In this document: positions 1-5,588 of the stretch, piece after piece
How positions within the stretch are numbered: position 1 is the stretch's first letter
Layout: each line of letters begins with the position of its first letter
NCBI GenBank assembly: GCA_023439425.1
Contig: JAEXNZ010000242.1
Location: 1-5,764 of the forward strand
Direction: 5' to 3'
DNA length: 5,764 nucleotides
From: Pseudomonadota bacterium
GTDB taxonomy: Bacteria > Pseudomonadota > Gammaproteobacteria > Xanthomonadales > Xanthomonadaceae
Translations under genes and position numbers: made by a program
Notes under the pieces: model-generated
What the model was told of the DNA's origin: nothing
Database searches by the model: none
Seen by the model: the letters and a program-made list of their open reading frames with translations, nothing else

Positions 1-2
1 TC

Positions 3-1064
3 GCGCCGGGTCTGGCCCGGCAGGAAACGCCGACCACCCCACCGCCCGCCCTGATCGGCCCCGCCCCGGACGCCCCCTTACCGATCACCCAAGGCCGCTG
101 GCCCCTCGACCCGCAACAAGGCTGGCACGAAGTAGTAGGCACCCTCGGCGAAGTCCGCGGCAGCTTCAAGGGCGAAAGCCGCCACCACCTGCATGACGGC
201 TTCGACATCCGCGGCGACGTCGGCCAGACCGTGCGTGCAGTGGCCGACGGCAAGGTGAGCAGCCCGTTCGGCGCGTGGTCGGTCGGCGACCAGGCCGAGG
301 GGCTGGCCCTCGACCGCATCCGCTACATCCACATGAAAGTCGGCCGCGATCCGCAGGGCCGCGCCTTCGACGCCCGCTGGCCGCAACTGTTGGACCTGGA
401 CGGCAAGCTGGAACGCGTGCGCGTGCGCCGCGGCACCCGCTTCCAGGCGGGCGACCCGCTGGGCAGCATCAACCGCATGGCGCATGTGCACCTGAGCGTC
501 GGAGCCAGCGGCTTCGAACGCAACGCGGTGGCGCTGGGCTTCACCGGCTACGCCGACGCGTTCGCGCCGCGCATCACCGGCGTTGAAGTGCTGGACGATG
601 CCGACCAGCCGATCACGCCGGGCGCGGATGGACGCGTGCCGATCTCGAAACTGGGACCGGGCGTGCAGATTGTGGTGGAAGCCTGGGACCAGGTGGACCA
701 CAACCTGCCGCGTCGTCGGCTTGGCTTGTACCAGGTGGGTTACCAGATTCTGGATGCCGCAGGGCAGCCGTTGCAGGGGTACGAGCAGCCGCGCTTCAAC
801 ATCGTGTTCAACCGCATGCCACGCGAGCGCAGTGCCACATTGGTGGCGTATGCGCCCGACAGCGGCATCACCGTGCACGGCAGTGCGGTGACCCGGTTCC
901 GGTATCTGGTGACCAACACCGTACGCGATGGCCTGGTGGAAACCGGGCGTTGGTCGCCTGAGGCATTACCCGCAGGGGATTACATCATCCGCGCCAGTGC
1001 ACGGGATTACAGCGGCAACGAAGCCGTCGGCCCACGTGATCTGAAGGTGACCGTAGTCCCGTAG
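3..1064 (+). CDS. M23-family (LytM-type) zinc metallopeptidase, 5' end missing
   Basis: This is the 3' portion of a peptidoglycan-endopeptidase-like protein. The frame is open from the window edge, and 353 residues are visible; the real start lies upstream. The N-terminal part seen is Pro/Ala-rich, like an exported linker. The M23 core follows, with all the expected ligand motifs: HxxxD (HDGFD, visible residues 64-68), YIHM (His110, the usual YxHL position) and HxH (HVH, 161-163). The stretch after HDGFD (DVGQTVRAVADGKV) matches the family pattern. The YIHM-to-HxH interval is longer than usual, and the normal TGxSTGPH loop is replaced by GSINRMAH. About 190 C-terminal residues form a probable beta-sandwich, ending in a GDYIIRASARDYSGNEA-type strand. 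The motifs suggest an active enzyme acting on cell-wall peptides, but substrate and localisation are inferred. The TAG stop falls inside a GTAG-palindrome repeat. An internal GTG at 231 is not the start, because it would remove HxxxD. Confidence 0.85.
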   Translation, partial: APGLARQETPTTPPPALIGPAPDAPLPITQGRWPLDPQQGWHEVVGTLGEVRGSFKGESRHHLHDGFDIRGDVGQTVRAVADGKVSSPFGAWSVGDQAEGLALDRIRYIHMKVGRDPQGRAFDARWPQLLDLDGKLERVRVRRGTRFQAGDPLGSINRMAHVHLSVGASGFERNAVALGFTGYADAFAPRITGVEVLDDADQPITPGADGRVPISKLGPGVQIVVEAWDQVDHNLPRRRLGLYQVGYQILDAAGQPLQGYEQPRFNIVFNRMPRERSATLVAYAPDSGITVHGSAVTRFRYLVTNTVRDGLVETGRWSPEALPAGDYIIRASARDYSGNEAVGPRDLKVTVVP

Positions 1065-1082
1065 AGCCGGGCTTGCCCGGCT
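1061..1082 (+). repeat. SMAG-like GTAG palindromic repeat (REP-type)
   Basis: A GTAG tetranucleotide (1061-1064) is followed directly by a perfect 8-bp inverted repeat, AGCCGGGC (1065-1072) and GCCCGGCT (1075-1082), with a TT loop. This is the layout of the SMAG elements of Stenotrophomonas maltophilia. The TAG of the GTAG head is the stop codon of the upstream peptidase gene. The hairpin sits in the 29-nt gap between two convergent genes, so it may also act as a bidirectional transcript end or mRNA stabiliser. No U-tract follows, so it is not a textbook intrinsic terminator. Family assignment is from remembered pattern, not a search. Confidence 0.75.
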
Positions 1083-1093
1083 GCATTTGGCGA

Positions 1094-1486
1094 TCACGCC
1101 GCGGCGCCGACCCCCATGCTCACCCGCACCCGCTCTGCCTCCATATCCGCCACCGGCCGCACCTCGATACTGCCGTAACGCGACCACGGAAACTCGTGCG
1201 CGATCCGCATCGCTTCATCGGCATCGCGCGCGTTGATCAGGTTGAACCCGGCCAGAAACTCACGCGTCTCGGCGAACGGACCATCGGTGATCCGCGCCTG
1301 CGCCTGACGCACGCGCAGGGTGCGCGCCTGTTCCACCGGCTGCAGTTGCTGCGACATCACCAGGACGCCCTGGGCCTGCAGTTCGTCGGCATGGGCCAGA
1401 CAGCCCCGCATCTCGGCGTCGTACTCCTCGGCCGGAAGCGCCTGGATCAGTTCCGGGTCGATGTTGATCAGCAGCAGGAATTGCAT
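1094..1486 (-). CDS. YciI/DGPF-family protein (YCII-related domain)
   Basis: A 130-residue cytoplasmic protein of the YCII-related (DGPF) family, a small ferredoxin-like alpha/beta barrel fold. The N-terminal beta strand MQFLLLINID is typical. The signature ITDGPFAETRE is at residues 66-76, followed by the family-typical AGFNLINARDADEAMRIAHEFP helix and the strand SIEVRPV. No catalytic activity is established for most members. I chose the ATG at 1486 because MQFLLLI aligns with usual family starts and GGTGG lies about 7 nt upstream. An in-frame ATG at 1519 would add 11 unconserved residues (MGASPAAGGAP). It is divergent from an operon that starts with a paralogue carrying the same DGPFAETRE motif and ends with an ECF42-type sigma factor. 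It has no sigma-42-like promoter of its own that I can see. Its 3' end faces the peptidase gene across the palindromic repeat. Confidence 0.85.
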   Translation of the reverse strand: MQFLLLINIDPELIQALPAEEYDAEMRGCLAHADELQAQGVLVMSQQLQPVEQARTLRVRQAQARITDGPFAETREFLAGFNLINARDADEAMRIAHEFPWSRYGSIEVRPVADMEAERVRVSMGVGAAA

Positions 1487-1623
1487 GGGCGCACCACCGG
1501 CAGCGGGGGAAGCGCCCATGATGCCGCAGCCGGCGCGGCACCTGTGTTGCAGTGCGGCAGTGGCCGCCTGTTCAGGCCATAAGCGTCACCACATGACGGG
1601 ATCGAAATATTTTTTGCCGGGGA

Positions 1624-1650
1624 TGTCGATCTGGGCTCCACTGGTGCGTC
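1624..1650 (+). promoter_or_regulatory. Candidate ECF42-type sigma factor promoter
   Basis: TGTCGA (1624-1629) is separated by 17 nt from CGTC (1647-1650), followed by GTATG. The ECF42 promoter consensus reported for Streptomyces venezuelae, as I recall it, is TGTCGA in the -35 region and CG(A/T)C in the -10 region; both elements match exactly. Reading by eye, TGTCGA occurs only once on the + strand of this window. The site lies about 50 nt upstream of the first gene of the operon that ends in an ECF42-type sigma gene, so autoregulation is likely. The start of transcription would be near 1656-1660. Confidence 0.72.
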
Positions 1651-1662
1651 GTATGTCATGAA

Positions 1663-1681
1663 GGGCCCCCGAACCGGGCCC
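1663..1681 (+). promoter_or_regulatory. Leader hairpin in the 5' UTR of the ECF42 operon
   Basis: Two copies of the self-complementary hexamer GGGCCC (1663-1668 and 1676-1681) can pair to give a 6-bp all-GC stem with a 7-nt loop. The hairpin would start just after the predicted transcription start and end 6 nt before the AGGA ribosome-binding site (1688-1691). It may stabilise the 5' end of the message or bind a dimeric regulator. Its function is inferred only from position. Confidence 0.4.
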
Positions 1682-1698
1682 GCAAACAGGACACGGCA

Positions 1699-2130
1699 AT
1701 GAAAGTGATGGTGATCGTCAAAGCCAGCCCGGACACCGAAGCCGGGGTGATGCCCACCGAGGCCGAACTGGCCGCCATGGGCAACTTCAACGAACAGCTG
1801 GTAAACGCCGGGATCATGCTGGCCGGCGAGGGCCTGCAGCCCAGCCACCGCGGCCACCGGGTGGTGTACGGCGGGGCGGCCCCGCGGGTCATCGACGGCC
1901 CGTTCGCCGAAACCCGCGAGCTGATTGCCGGTTTCTGGCTGTGGCAGGTGCGGTCGATGGATGAGGCGCTGGAGTGGGCCAAGCGGGCCCCGTTCGCGCC
2001 CAACGACGTGGTCGAACTGCGCCCGCTGTTTGACATGGACGACTTCGGTGAAGCCTTCACCCCGGAATTACGTGCGCAGGAACAGCGTCTGCGCGATCAG
2101 ATTGAACACAACGACGGAGAAACCCGATGA
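1699..2130 (+). CDS. YciI/DGPF-family protein, first gene of ECF42 operon
   Basis: A 143-residue cytoplasmic YCII-related protein. It has the N-terminal strand MKVMVIVKAS, then the helix with NFNEQLVNAG, then VIDGPFAETRE at residues 64-74 (DGPF at 66-69). The end follows the family pattern: FWLWQVRSMDEALEWAKRAPF and the strand VVELRPLFDMDDF. Compared with the divergent paralogue it has an extra charged C-terminal helix of about 25 residues (TPELRAQEQRLRDQIEHNDGETR). DGPF proteins are the hallmark neighbours of ECF42 sigma factors and probable regulon members; their biochemical role is unknown, with a sensory or oxidative-stress enzyme role only proposed. The ATG at 1699 is supported by AGGA (1688-1691) with 7-nt spacing. 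Its stop overlaps the next start as ATGA, giving translational coupling. Confidence 0.9.
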   Translation: MKVMVIVKASPDTEAGVMPTEAELAAMGNFNEQLVNAGIMLAGEGLQPSHRGHRVVYGGAAPRVIDGPFAETRELIAGFWLWQVRSMDEALEWAKRAPFAPNDVVELRPLFDMDDFGEAFTPELRAQEQRLRDQIEHNDGETR

Positions 2131-2555
2131 AACTGATTCCCTTCCTGGGCTTCAATGGCCAGACCCACGACGCGATGGCGTTCTACGCCAAGGTACTGCG
2201 CGGCAACGTCACTTCGGAAATGAAGTATGGCGACATGCCGCCGGGCAACGACATGGACGGCTGCGGCGACGCGCCGGGCCCGCTCGACCCGAACCTGGTG
2301 GCACACAGCCAGCTGGAAGTGGGCGATGCCGTGCTGATGGCCGCCGATGGCCCGCCGTCCGACGGTGCCGGCACCACCACCATCAACATCGACGTGGACA
2401 GCATTGAAGAAGCCGAACGCGTGTTCAAGGAGCTGTCCGAAGGCGGCAAAGTCACCATGCCGATCGGCGAAACGTTCTGGGCGCACCGCTGGGGCATGCT
2501 GGAAGACAAGTACGGCAAGCCGTGGATGGTCAACTGCATGAAGCCGTTCCCGTAA
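2127..2555 (+). CDS. PhnB-like VOC-superfamily protein
   Basis: A 142-residue protein of the vicinal-oxygen-chelate (glyoxalase/bleomycin-resistance) superfamily, PhnB-like branch (the family often mislabelled 3-demethylubiquinone-9 3-methyltransferase). Evidence: the start strand LIPFLGFNGQTHDAMAFYAKVL, the MKYGDMPP motif near residue 32, the middle AHSQLEVGDAVLMAADGPP, and the C-terminal block GGKVTMPIGETFWAHRWGMLEDKYGKPWMVN. The length is normal for a single two-module VOC unit. The substrate is unknown, and the family includes proteins with no proven enzyme activity. The start ATG overlaps the upstream stop by 4 nt and has GGAG (2116-2119) at 7-nt spacing, inside the preceding gene. VOC proteins are common companions of DGPF and ECF42 genes, so a shared stress or small-molecule-handling role is inferred. 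Confidence 0.9.
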   Translation: MKLIPFLGFNGQTHDAMAFYAKVLRGNVTSEMKYGDMPPGNDMDGCGDAPGPLDPNLVAHSQLEVGDAVLMAADGPPSDGAGTTTINIDVDSIEEAERVFKELSEGGKVTMPIGETFWAHRWGMLEDKYGKPWMVNCMKPFP

Positions 2556-2587
2556 CGCCCGCGCCCTCTGACACCTGGAATGTCCGA

Positions 2588-3004
2588 ATGAAACTGACCA
2601 CCGAACAGATGATCTTCGTCAACCTGCCCGTAGAAGATCTCGAGCGCAGCAAAACCTTCTACACCGCGCTGGGCTATCAACTCAACCCCACCTTCTCCAA
2701 CGACGACGGTGCCTGCATCGTGATCAGCGAGCACATCTTCGTCATGGTGCTGCGCAAGCCGTTCTTCGAGACCTTCATCAGCAAGCCGATCGCCGACACC
2801 CACGCCACCGCAGCGGTGATCAACGCACTGTCGGCAACCAGCCGCGAAGCGGTGGACGCTCAGCTGGAAAAGGCACTGAAAGCCGGCGGCACCGAACCGC
2901 AACCACCGCGCGACTACGGCTTCATGTACCAGCGCAGCTTCCAGGATCCGGACGGGCATCTGTGGGAGGTGGCGCACATGGATATGGACGCCGCGCCGGG
3001 CTGA
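2588..3004 (+). CDS. VOC-family protein (COG3607-like, glyoxalase-related)
   Basis: A 138-residue protein with the pattern of the COG3607 'predicted lactoylglutathione lyase' group. It has QMIFVNLPVEDLERSKTFYTALGYQLNPTFSNDDGACIVIS at the N-terminus, then IFVMVLRKPFFETF, an acidic helical insertion (ALSATSREAVDAQLEKALKAGG), and the final RDYGFMYQRSFQDPDGHLWEVAHMD. The closing GHLWEV carries the usual metal-site position (Glu), but I cannot confirm a full set of metal ligands. I chose the ATG at 2588 over an in-frame ATG at 2522, because 2522 lies inside the preceding gene and would add 22 unconserved residues; GGAA is about 7-8 nt upstream. It follows the PhnB-like gene by 32 nt and precedes the sigma gene by 17 nt, so it belongs to the same operon. 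The substrate is unknown; the resemblance to glyoxalase is of fold, not proven function. Confidence 0.88.
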   Translation: MKLTTEQMIFVNLPVEDLERSKTFYTALGYQLNPTFSNDDGACIVISEHIFVMVLRKPFFETFISKPIADTHATAAVINALSATSREAVDAQLEKALKAGGTEPQPPRDYGFMYQRSFQDPDGHLWEVAHMDMDAAPG

Positions 3005-3021
3005 GTGGTTTCATTCCCGGC

Positions 3022-4278
3022 ATGGATGCCGCGCTGACACACCGACTGGATACTCTGTGGCGCATGGAGGCACCGGCTCTGATCGCACGTCTGGCACGCA
3101 TGCTGGGCGGCGACGTGGGGCGGGCCGAAGAACTGGTCCAGGACACCTGGCTGGCCGCGCTGGAGCGCTGGCCGGCACAGGGCGTGCCGGACAATCCCGG
3201 AGCGTGGCTGATGACCACCGCGCGCAACCGCGCCATCGACGTGCTGCGCCAGCACCAGCGGGTGGCGGGGCAGCATGCGCAGTGGGGCAGCGAACTGGAA
3301 CCGCAGCCGTTGCCGCTGCCTGACGACACTGAGGCGCTGGGCGACGATATCGGCGATGACCTGCTGCGGCTCATCTTCGTGGCCTGCCACCCGGTGCTGG
3401 GTGCGGACGCACGCGTCGCCCTGACCCTGCGTCTGCTCGGCGGGCTGACCACCGACGAGATCGCACGCGCCTTCCTGCAGCCTGAGCCGACCATCGCCCA
3501 GCGCATCGTGCGGGCCAAGCGCACCTTGGCCAGCAAGCAGGTGCCGTTCGAGGTGCCGCGCCAGGCGGCGCTGCCGGAGCGGCTGGCTTCGGTGCTGGAA
3601 GTGGTCTACCTGGTGTTCAACGAGGGCTATGCGGCCAGCAGCGGCGACGACTGGATGCGCCCGGCGCTGTGCGAAGAAGCGTTGCGGCTGGGCCGCATCC
3701 TGCAGCAGCGCCTGCCGGTGTGGCCGCAGGTGCACGGCCTGCTGGCGTTGATGGAACTGCAGGCCTCGCGGGCACGGGCGCGGGTGGATGCGGAGGGCAA
3801 CCCGATCCTGCTGCCCGACCAGGACCGCAGTCGCTGGGACCACCTGCAGGTGGCCCGGGGGCAGGCGGCGCTGCGCCGCGCGCTGGAACTGGGCGGCGCG
3901 GACGACCCGTACGTGCTGCAGGCGGCAATTGCCGATTGCCATGCCCGTGCGCGGCGGCTGGAGGACACCGACTGGGCGCAGATGGCGGCGTTGTATGCGC
4001 GGCTGGCGCAGGTGAATCCGTCGCCGGTGGTGGAGCTCAACCGGGCGGTGGCGGTGTCGCGGGCGGCTGGGGCGGCGGCGGCGTGGCCGCTGGTGGAGGC
4101 GCTGGCCGCCGATGGCCGGTTACGCGAGTACGCGCCGCTGGCGGCGGTGCAGGGCGACCTGTTGTCGCAGCTGGGGCGGTTGGGGGAGGCGGCTGAAGCG
4201 TTTGCGCGGGCGGCGGAATTGACCACGAATGTGCGTGAGAAGGCGTTGTTGCAGGCGAAGGCCGACCGTTCCGCGTGA
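3022..4278 (+). CDS. ECF42-type RNA polymerase sigma factor with C-terminal TPR/DUF6596 extension
   Basis: A 418-residue alternative sigma factor, much longer than ordinary ECF sigmas (about 180-200). Region 2 spans about residues 15-80, with LVQDTWLAALERWP and the conserved DNPGAWLMTTARNRAIDVLR (57-76). Region 4 spans about 112-169 and ends in the helix-turn-helix LTTDEIARAFLQPEPTIAQRIVRAKRTL. The long C-terminal extension has family hallmarks: LVFNEGY (197-203), LLPDQDRSRWD (263-273), DDPYVLQAAIADCHARA, and PSPVVELNRAVAV (333 on), followed by Ala-rich TPR-like helices. In ECF42 members this extension is needed for activity and takes the place of an anti-sigma factor. I chose the ATG at 3022, which gives the expected length; an upstream in-frame start at 2962 lies inside the preceding gene, and 3064 would cut region 2. 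The ribosome-binding site is weak, so coupling to the upstream gene is likely. It probably activates the TGTCGA/CGTC promoter of its own operon. Confidence 0.93.
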   Translation: MDAALTHRLDTLWRMEAPALIARLARMLGGDVGRAEELVQDTWLAALERWPAQGVPDNPGAWLMTTARNRAIDVLRQHQRVAGQHAQWGSELEPQPLPLPDDTEALGDDIGDDLLRLIFVACHPVLGADARVALTLRLLGGLTTDEIARAFLQPEPTIAQRIVRAKRTLASKQVPFEVPRQAALPERLASVLEVVYLVFNEGYAASSGDDWMRPALCEEALRLGRILQQRLPVWPQVHGLLALMELQASRARARVDAEGNPILLPDQDRSRWDHLQVARGQAALRRALELGGADDPYVLQAAIADCHARARRLEDTDWAQMAALYARLAQVNPSPVVELNRAVAVSRAAGAAAAWPLVEALAADGRLREYAPLAAVQGDLLSQLGRLGEAAEAFARAAELTTNVREKALLQAKADRSA

Positions 4279-4293
4279 TGCCATTGCCGTCAC

Positions 4294-4320
4294 CCCGTCT
4301 TGCCCCTGTCACCGGACGGG
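4294..4320 (+). terminator. Inverted repeat after the sigma gene, possible weak terminator
   Basis: CCCGTC (4294-4299) and GACGGG (4315-4320) form a 6-bp GC-rich stem with a 15-nt loop, 15 nt after the sigma-gene stop. No run of T follows, and it overlaps the candidate promoter of the next gene, so it is either a poor terminator or a site affecting that promoter. Confidence 0.3.
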
Positions 4321-4328
4321 CGTATCGT
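4300..4328 (+). promoter_or_regulatory. Candidate sigma-70-like promoter for the exported-protein pair
   Basis: TTGCCC (4300-4305) and TATCGT (4323-4328) are separated by 17 nt, each matching 4 of 6 consensus positions (TTGACA and TATAAT). Transcription would begin near 4335, leaving a leader of about 57 nt with a hairpin. It differs from the ECF42-like motif, so the downstream pair is probably not part of that regulon. The match is moderate and not unique enough to be certain. Confidence 0.45.
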
Positions 4329-4347
4329 GTCGCGCATTCACAAATCT

Positions 4348-4368
4348 GACCCGGCCAACGTCCGGGTC
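4348..4368 (+). promoter_or_regulatory. Leader stem-loop upstream of exported-protein gene
   Basis: GACCCGG (4348-4354) and CCGGGTC (4362-4368) form a perfect 7-bp stem with the loop CCAACGT. It ends 8 nt before AAGGA (4377-4381), the likely ribosome-binding site of the gene starting at 4392. It could be a terminator for the upstream operon, an mRNA-stabilising hairpin or a regulator site; no T-tract follows. It lacks the GTAG head, so I do not call it a SMAG element. Confidence 0.4.
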
Positions 4369-4391
4369 TAACCGATAAGGACAGCGGGACA

Positions 4392-5588
4392 ATGGTTTCA
4401 GGGACGAAGCGTACGCGCGCGCGTGGCGCGTGGCTGTGGGTGTGTGGGCTGGTGGTCGTGTTCGCCAGCGGGGCCGCCCAGGCGGCCGATAAATCTCAAC
4501 AGGCCTACTGGGCCGGTTTCGCTTATACCGCCGACCAGAGCGCGGTGAAGGCCAGCACCCCGCGCACCGCCGCCGTGCTTGAAGCGCGCGGCCTGCCCAC
4601 GCTCAACAAGGCCCTGTGGGCACGCCTGAGCGCACAGAAGCCGACCCAGCTGGAGCTGATCGACCAGCCGCTGGCCATGCTCGACGGCACCACCAGCGCC
4701 ACCGTGCTGGCGGCCGCGCTGGACCGCGAGCTGGTCTCGGTCGAACCGATCGGCAACCAGTACAAGGTGCTGGTGGAAGTGGCGCTGCAGGCGCTGTTCT
4801 TCGACTTCCGCGAACGCCAGGTGGTGGCGTCCTACCCGATCACCCTGCAGCGTATCGACGTGCAGGACTACCGCCCGGACAGCGACGACGTCGATGCGAT
4901 CATCGCCGACCTGCTGTACGGCACTGCTGCCACCAGCCTGCCGCAGGTGCTGGCTGCCACGCTCAACCCAGCCAAGCTGCCGGACGCCTCGGTGCGCCGC
5001 CTGCAGGTGGGCGAAGTGACGCTGAGCGATGCCGCCCGCGCCAAGCTGCCGGACCCGGCGCTGGAGCCGGTGCTGCGCGCCACCCTGGCGCATGAGCTGT
5101 CCAAGGCGGTCTCGTCCAACACCGGCATCGGCCTGCTGCCGCCGGCCACCGGCCAGGCGATCGGCGGGGCGATGGCCGCGCGCTTTGCCGACGGCAAGGT
5201 CTACCAGCTGAAGATTCCCGAAGCCGACTACGTCATCAAGCTCAAGCTCGATGCCATGAAGCACGGCGTGATCAATGAAACCCCGGCGGTGAAGACGATG
5301 TTGTTCGGCGCGTTCTTCAACGTGTCGGTGGTCGAGCCGTTCTCCGGCAAGGTGTTCTTCGACCAGCCGCTGCGCAAGGGGGCCACCAAGGTGGTGCCGG
5401 TGACGCAGTGGCAGGTGGACCAGTGGTCGGCCAGCTACGAAACCGTGCTGGCCGGGCTGGACGCCTTCGCCGGTGCCGCTGCCAAGCGCGCCGATTCGCG
5501 CGCCTGGCTCGACGAACAGAAGCCCGGCGGCAAGCCGCTGCAGCAACAGACCCAAGCCCTCCAGGAGTTGATCAAGTCATGCCGTTGA
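4392..5588 (+). CDS. Exported protein of unknown function
   Basis: I do not recognise this 398-residue protein. It begins with a Sec signal peptide: a basic n-region (KRTRARGA), a hydrophobic core (WLWVCGLVVVFASG) and an AQA/A cleavage site after about residue 31. The Cys in the core is not in a lipobox, so a lipoprotein is unlikely. The mature part is soluble-looking, with no further membrane segment, and mixes alpha-helical and beta stretches, for example QYKVLVEVALQALFFDF and KVYQLKIPEADYVIKLKLD. The only mature Cys is the penultimate residue (397), encoded where the gene overlaps the next start. AAGGA (4377-4381) supports the ATG, though spacing is 10 nt. It overlaps the next exported-protein gene by 10 nt, implying a shared transcript and envelope-related task. 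Location is probably the periplasm. A long open frame on the opposite strand is a codon-bias shadow. Confidence 0.85.
   Translation: MVSGTKRTRARGAWLWVCGLVVVFASGAAQAADKSQQAYWAGFAYTADQSAVKASTPRTAAVLEARGLPTLNKALWARLSAQKPTQLELIDQPLAMLDGTTSATVLAAALDRELVSVEPIGNQYKVLVEVALQALFFDFRERQVVASYPITLQRIDVQDYRPDSDDVDAIIADLLYGTAATSLPQVLAATLNPAKLPDASVRRLQVGEVTLSDAARAKLPDPALEPVLRATLAHELSKAVSSNTGIGLLPPATGQAIGGAMAARFADGKVYQLKIPEADYVIKLKLDAMKHGVINETPAVKTMLFGAFFNVSVVEPFSGKVFFDQPLRKGATKVVPVTQWQVDQWSASYETVLAGLDAFAGAAAKRADSRAWLDEQKPGGKPLQQQTQALQELIKSCR

Larger units (their letters stand above)
1487..1698. other. Divergent intergenic region between two YciI/DGPF genes
   Basis: This 212-nt gap carries the control sequences of the two divergent genes. 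It contains an AT-rich island (about 1604-1615, GAAATATTTTTT) that stands out in the GC-rich surroundings. A short palindrome, GCCTG-TT-CAGGC (1566-1577), could be an operator half-site pair. The ECF42-like promoter and leader hairpin, listed separately, occupy the right end. I found no convincing sigma-70 promoter for the leftward gene. The AT-rich island is the likeliest place for one, but no good -35/-10 pair at 16-18 nt spacing is visible. Confidence 0.5.

Noticed and set aside
202..207. TCGACA, a reverse-strand TGTCGA that could be a second ECF42 -35 element
   Set aside because: It is inside the HDGFDI coding motif of the peptidase and there is no CG(A/T)C at the right spacing on the reverse strand.
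78..878. 266-codon reverse-strand frame opposite the M23 peptidase
   Set aside because: The forward frame has all M23 catalytic motifs; the reverse frame is an Ala/His/Val-rich shadow.
1061..1082. Reading the palindrome as a plain intrinsic terminator
   Set aside because: No T-tract follows on either strand, and the GTAG head fits a SMAG-like repeat better, although it may still end transcripts.
1487..1519. Longer start (ATG at 1519) for the leftward DGPF gene
   Set aside because: It would add MGASPAAGGAP, which is unlike family N-termini, and its upstream sequence has no ribosome-binding site.
2183..2977. 264-codon reverse-strand frame opposite both VOC genes
   Set aside because: The forward frames carry clear VOC-family motifs; the reverse product shows none.
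2914..3942. 342-codon reverse-strand frame opposite the VOC and sigma genes
   Set aside because: It spans two well-recognised forward genes and has low-complexity His/Gln/Arg composition, so it is a codon-bias shadow.
4398..5555. 385-codon open frame on the reverse strand, opposite the exported-protein gene
   Set aside because: It is rich in His, Gln, Arg and Gly in the pattern expected from reading GC-rich codons backwards, has no recognisable domain, and the forward frame has a signal peptide and ribosome-binding site.
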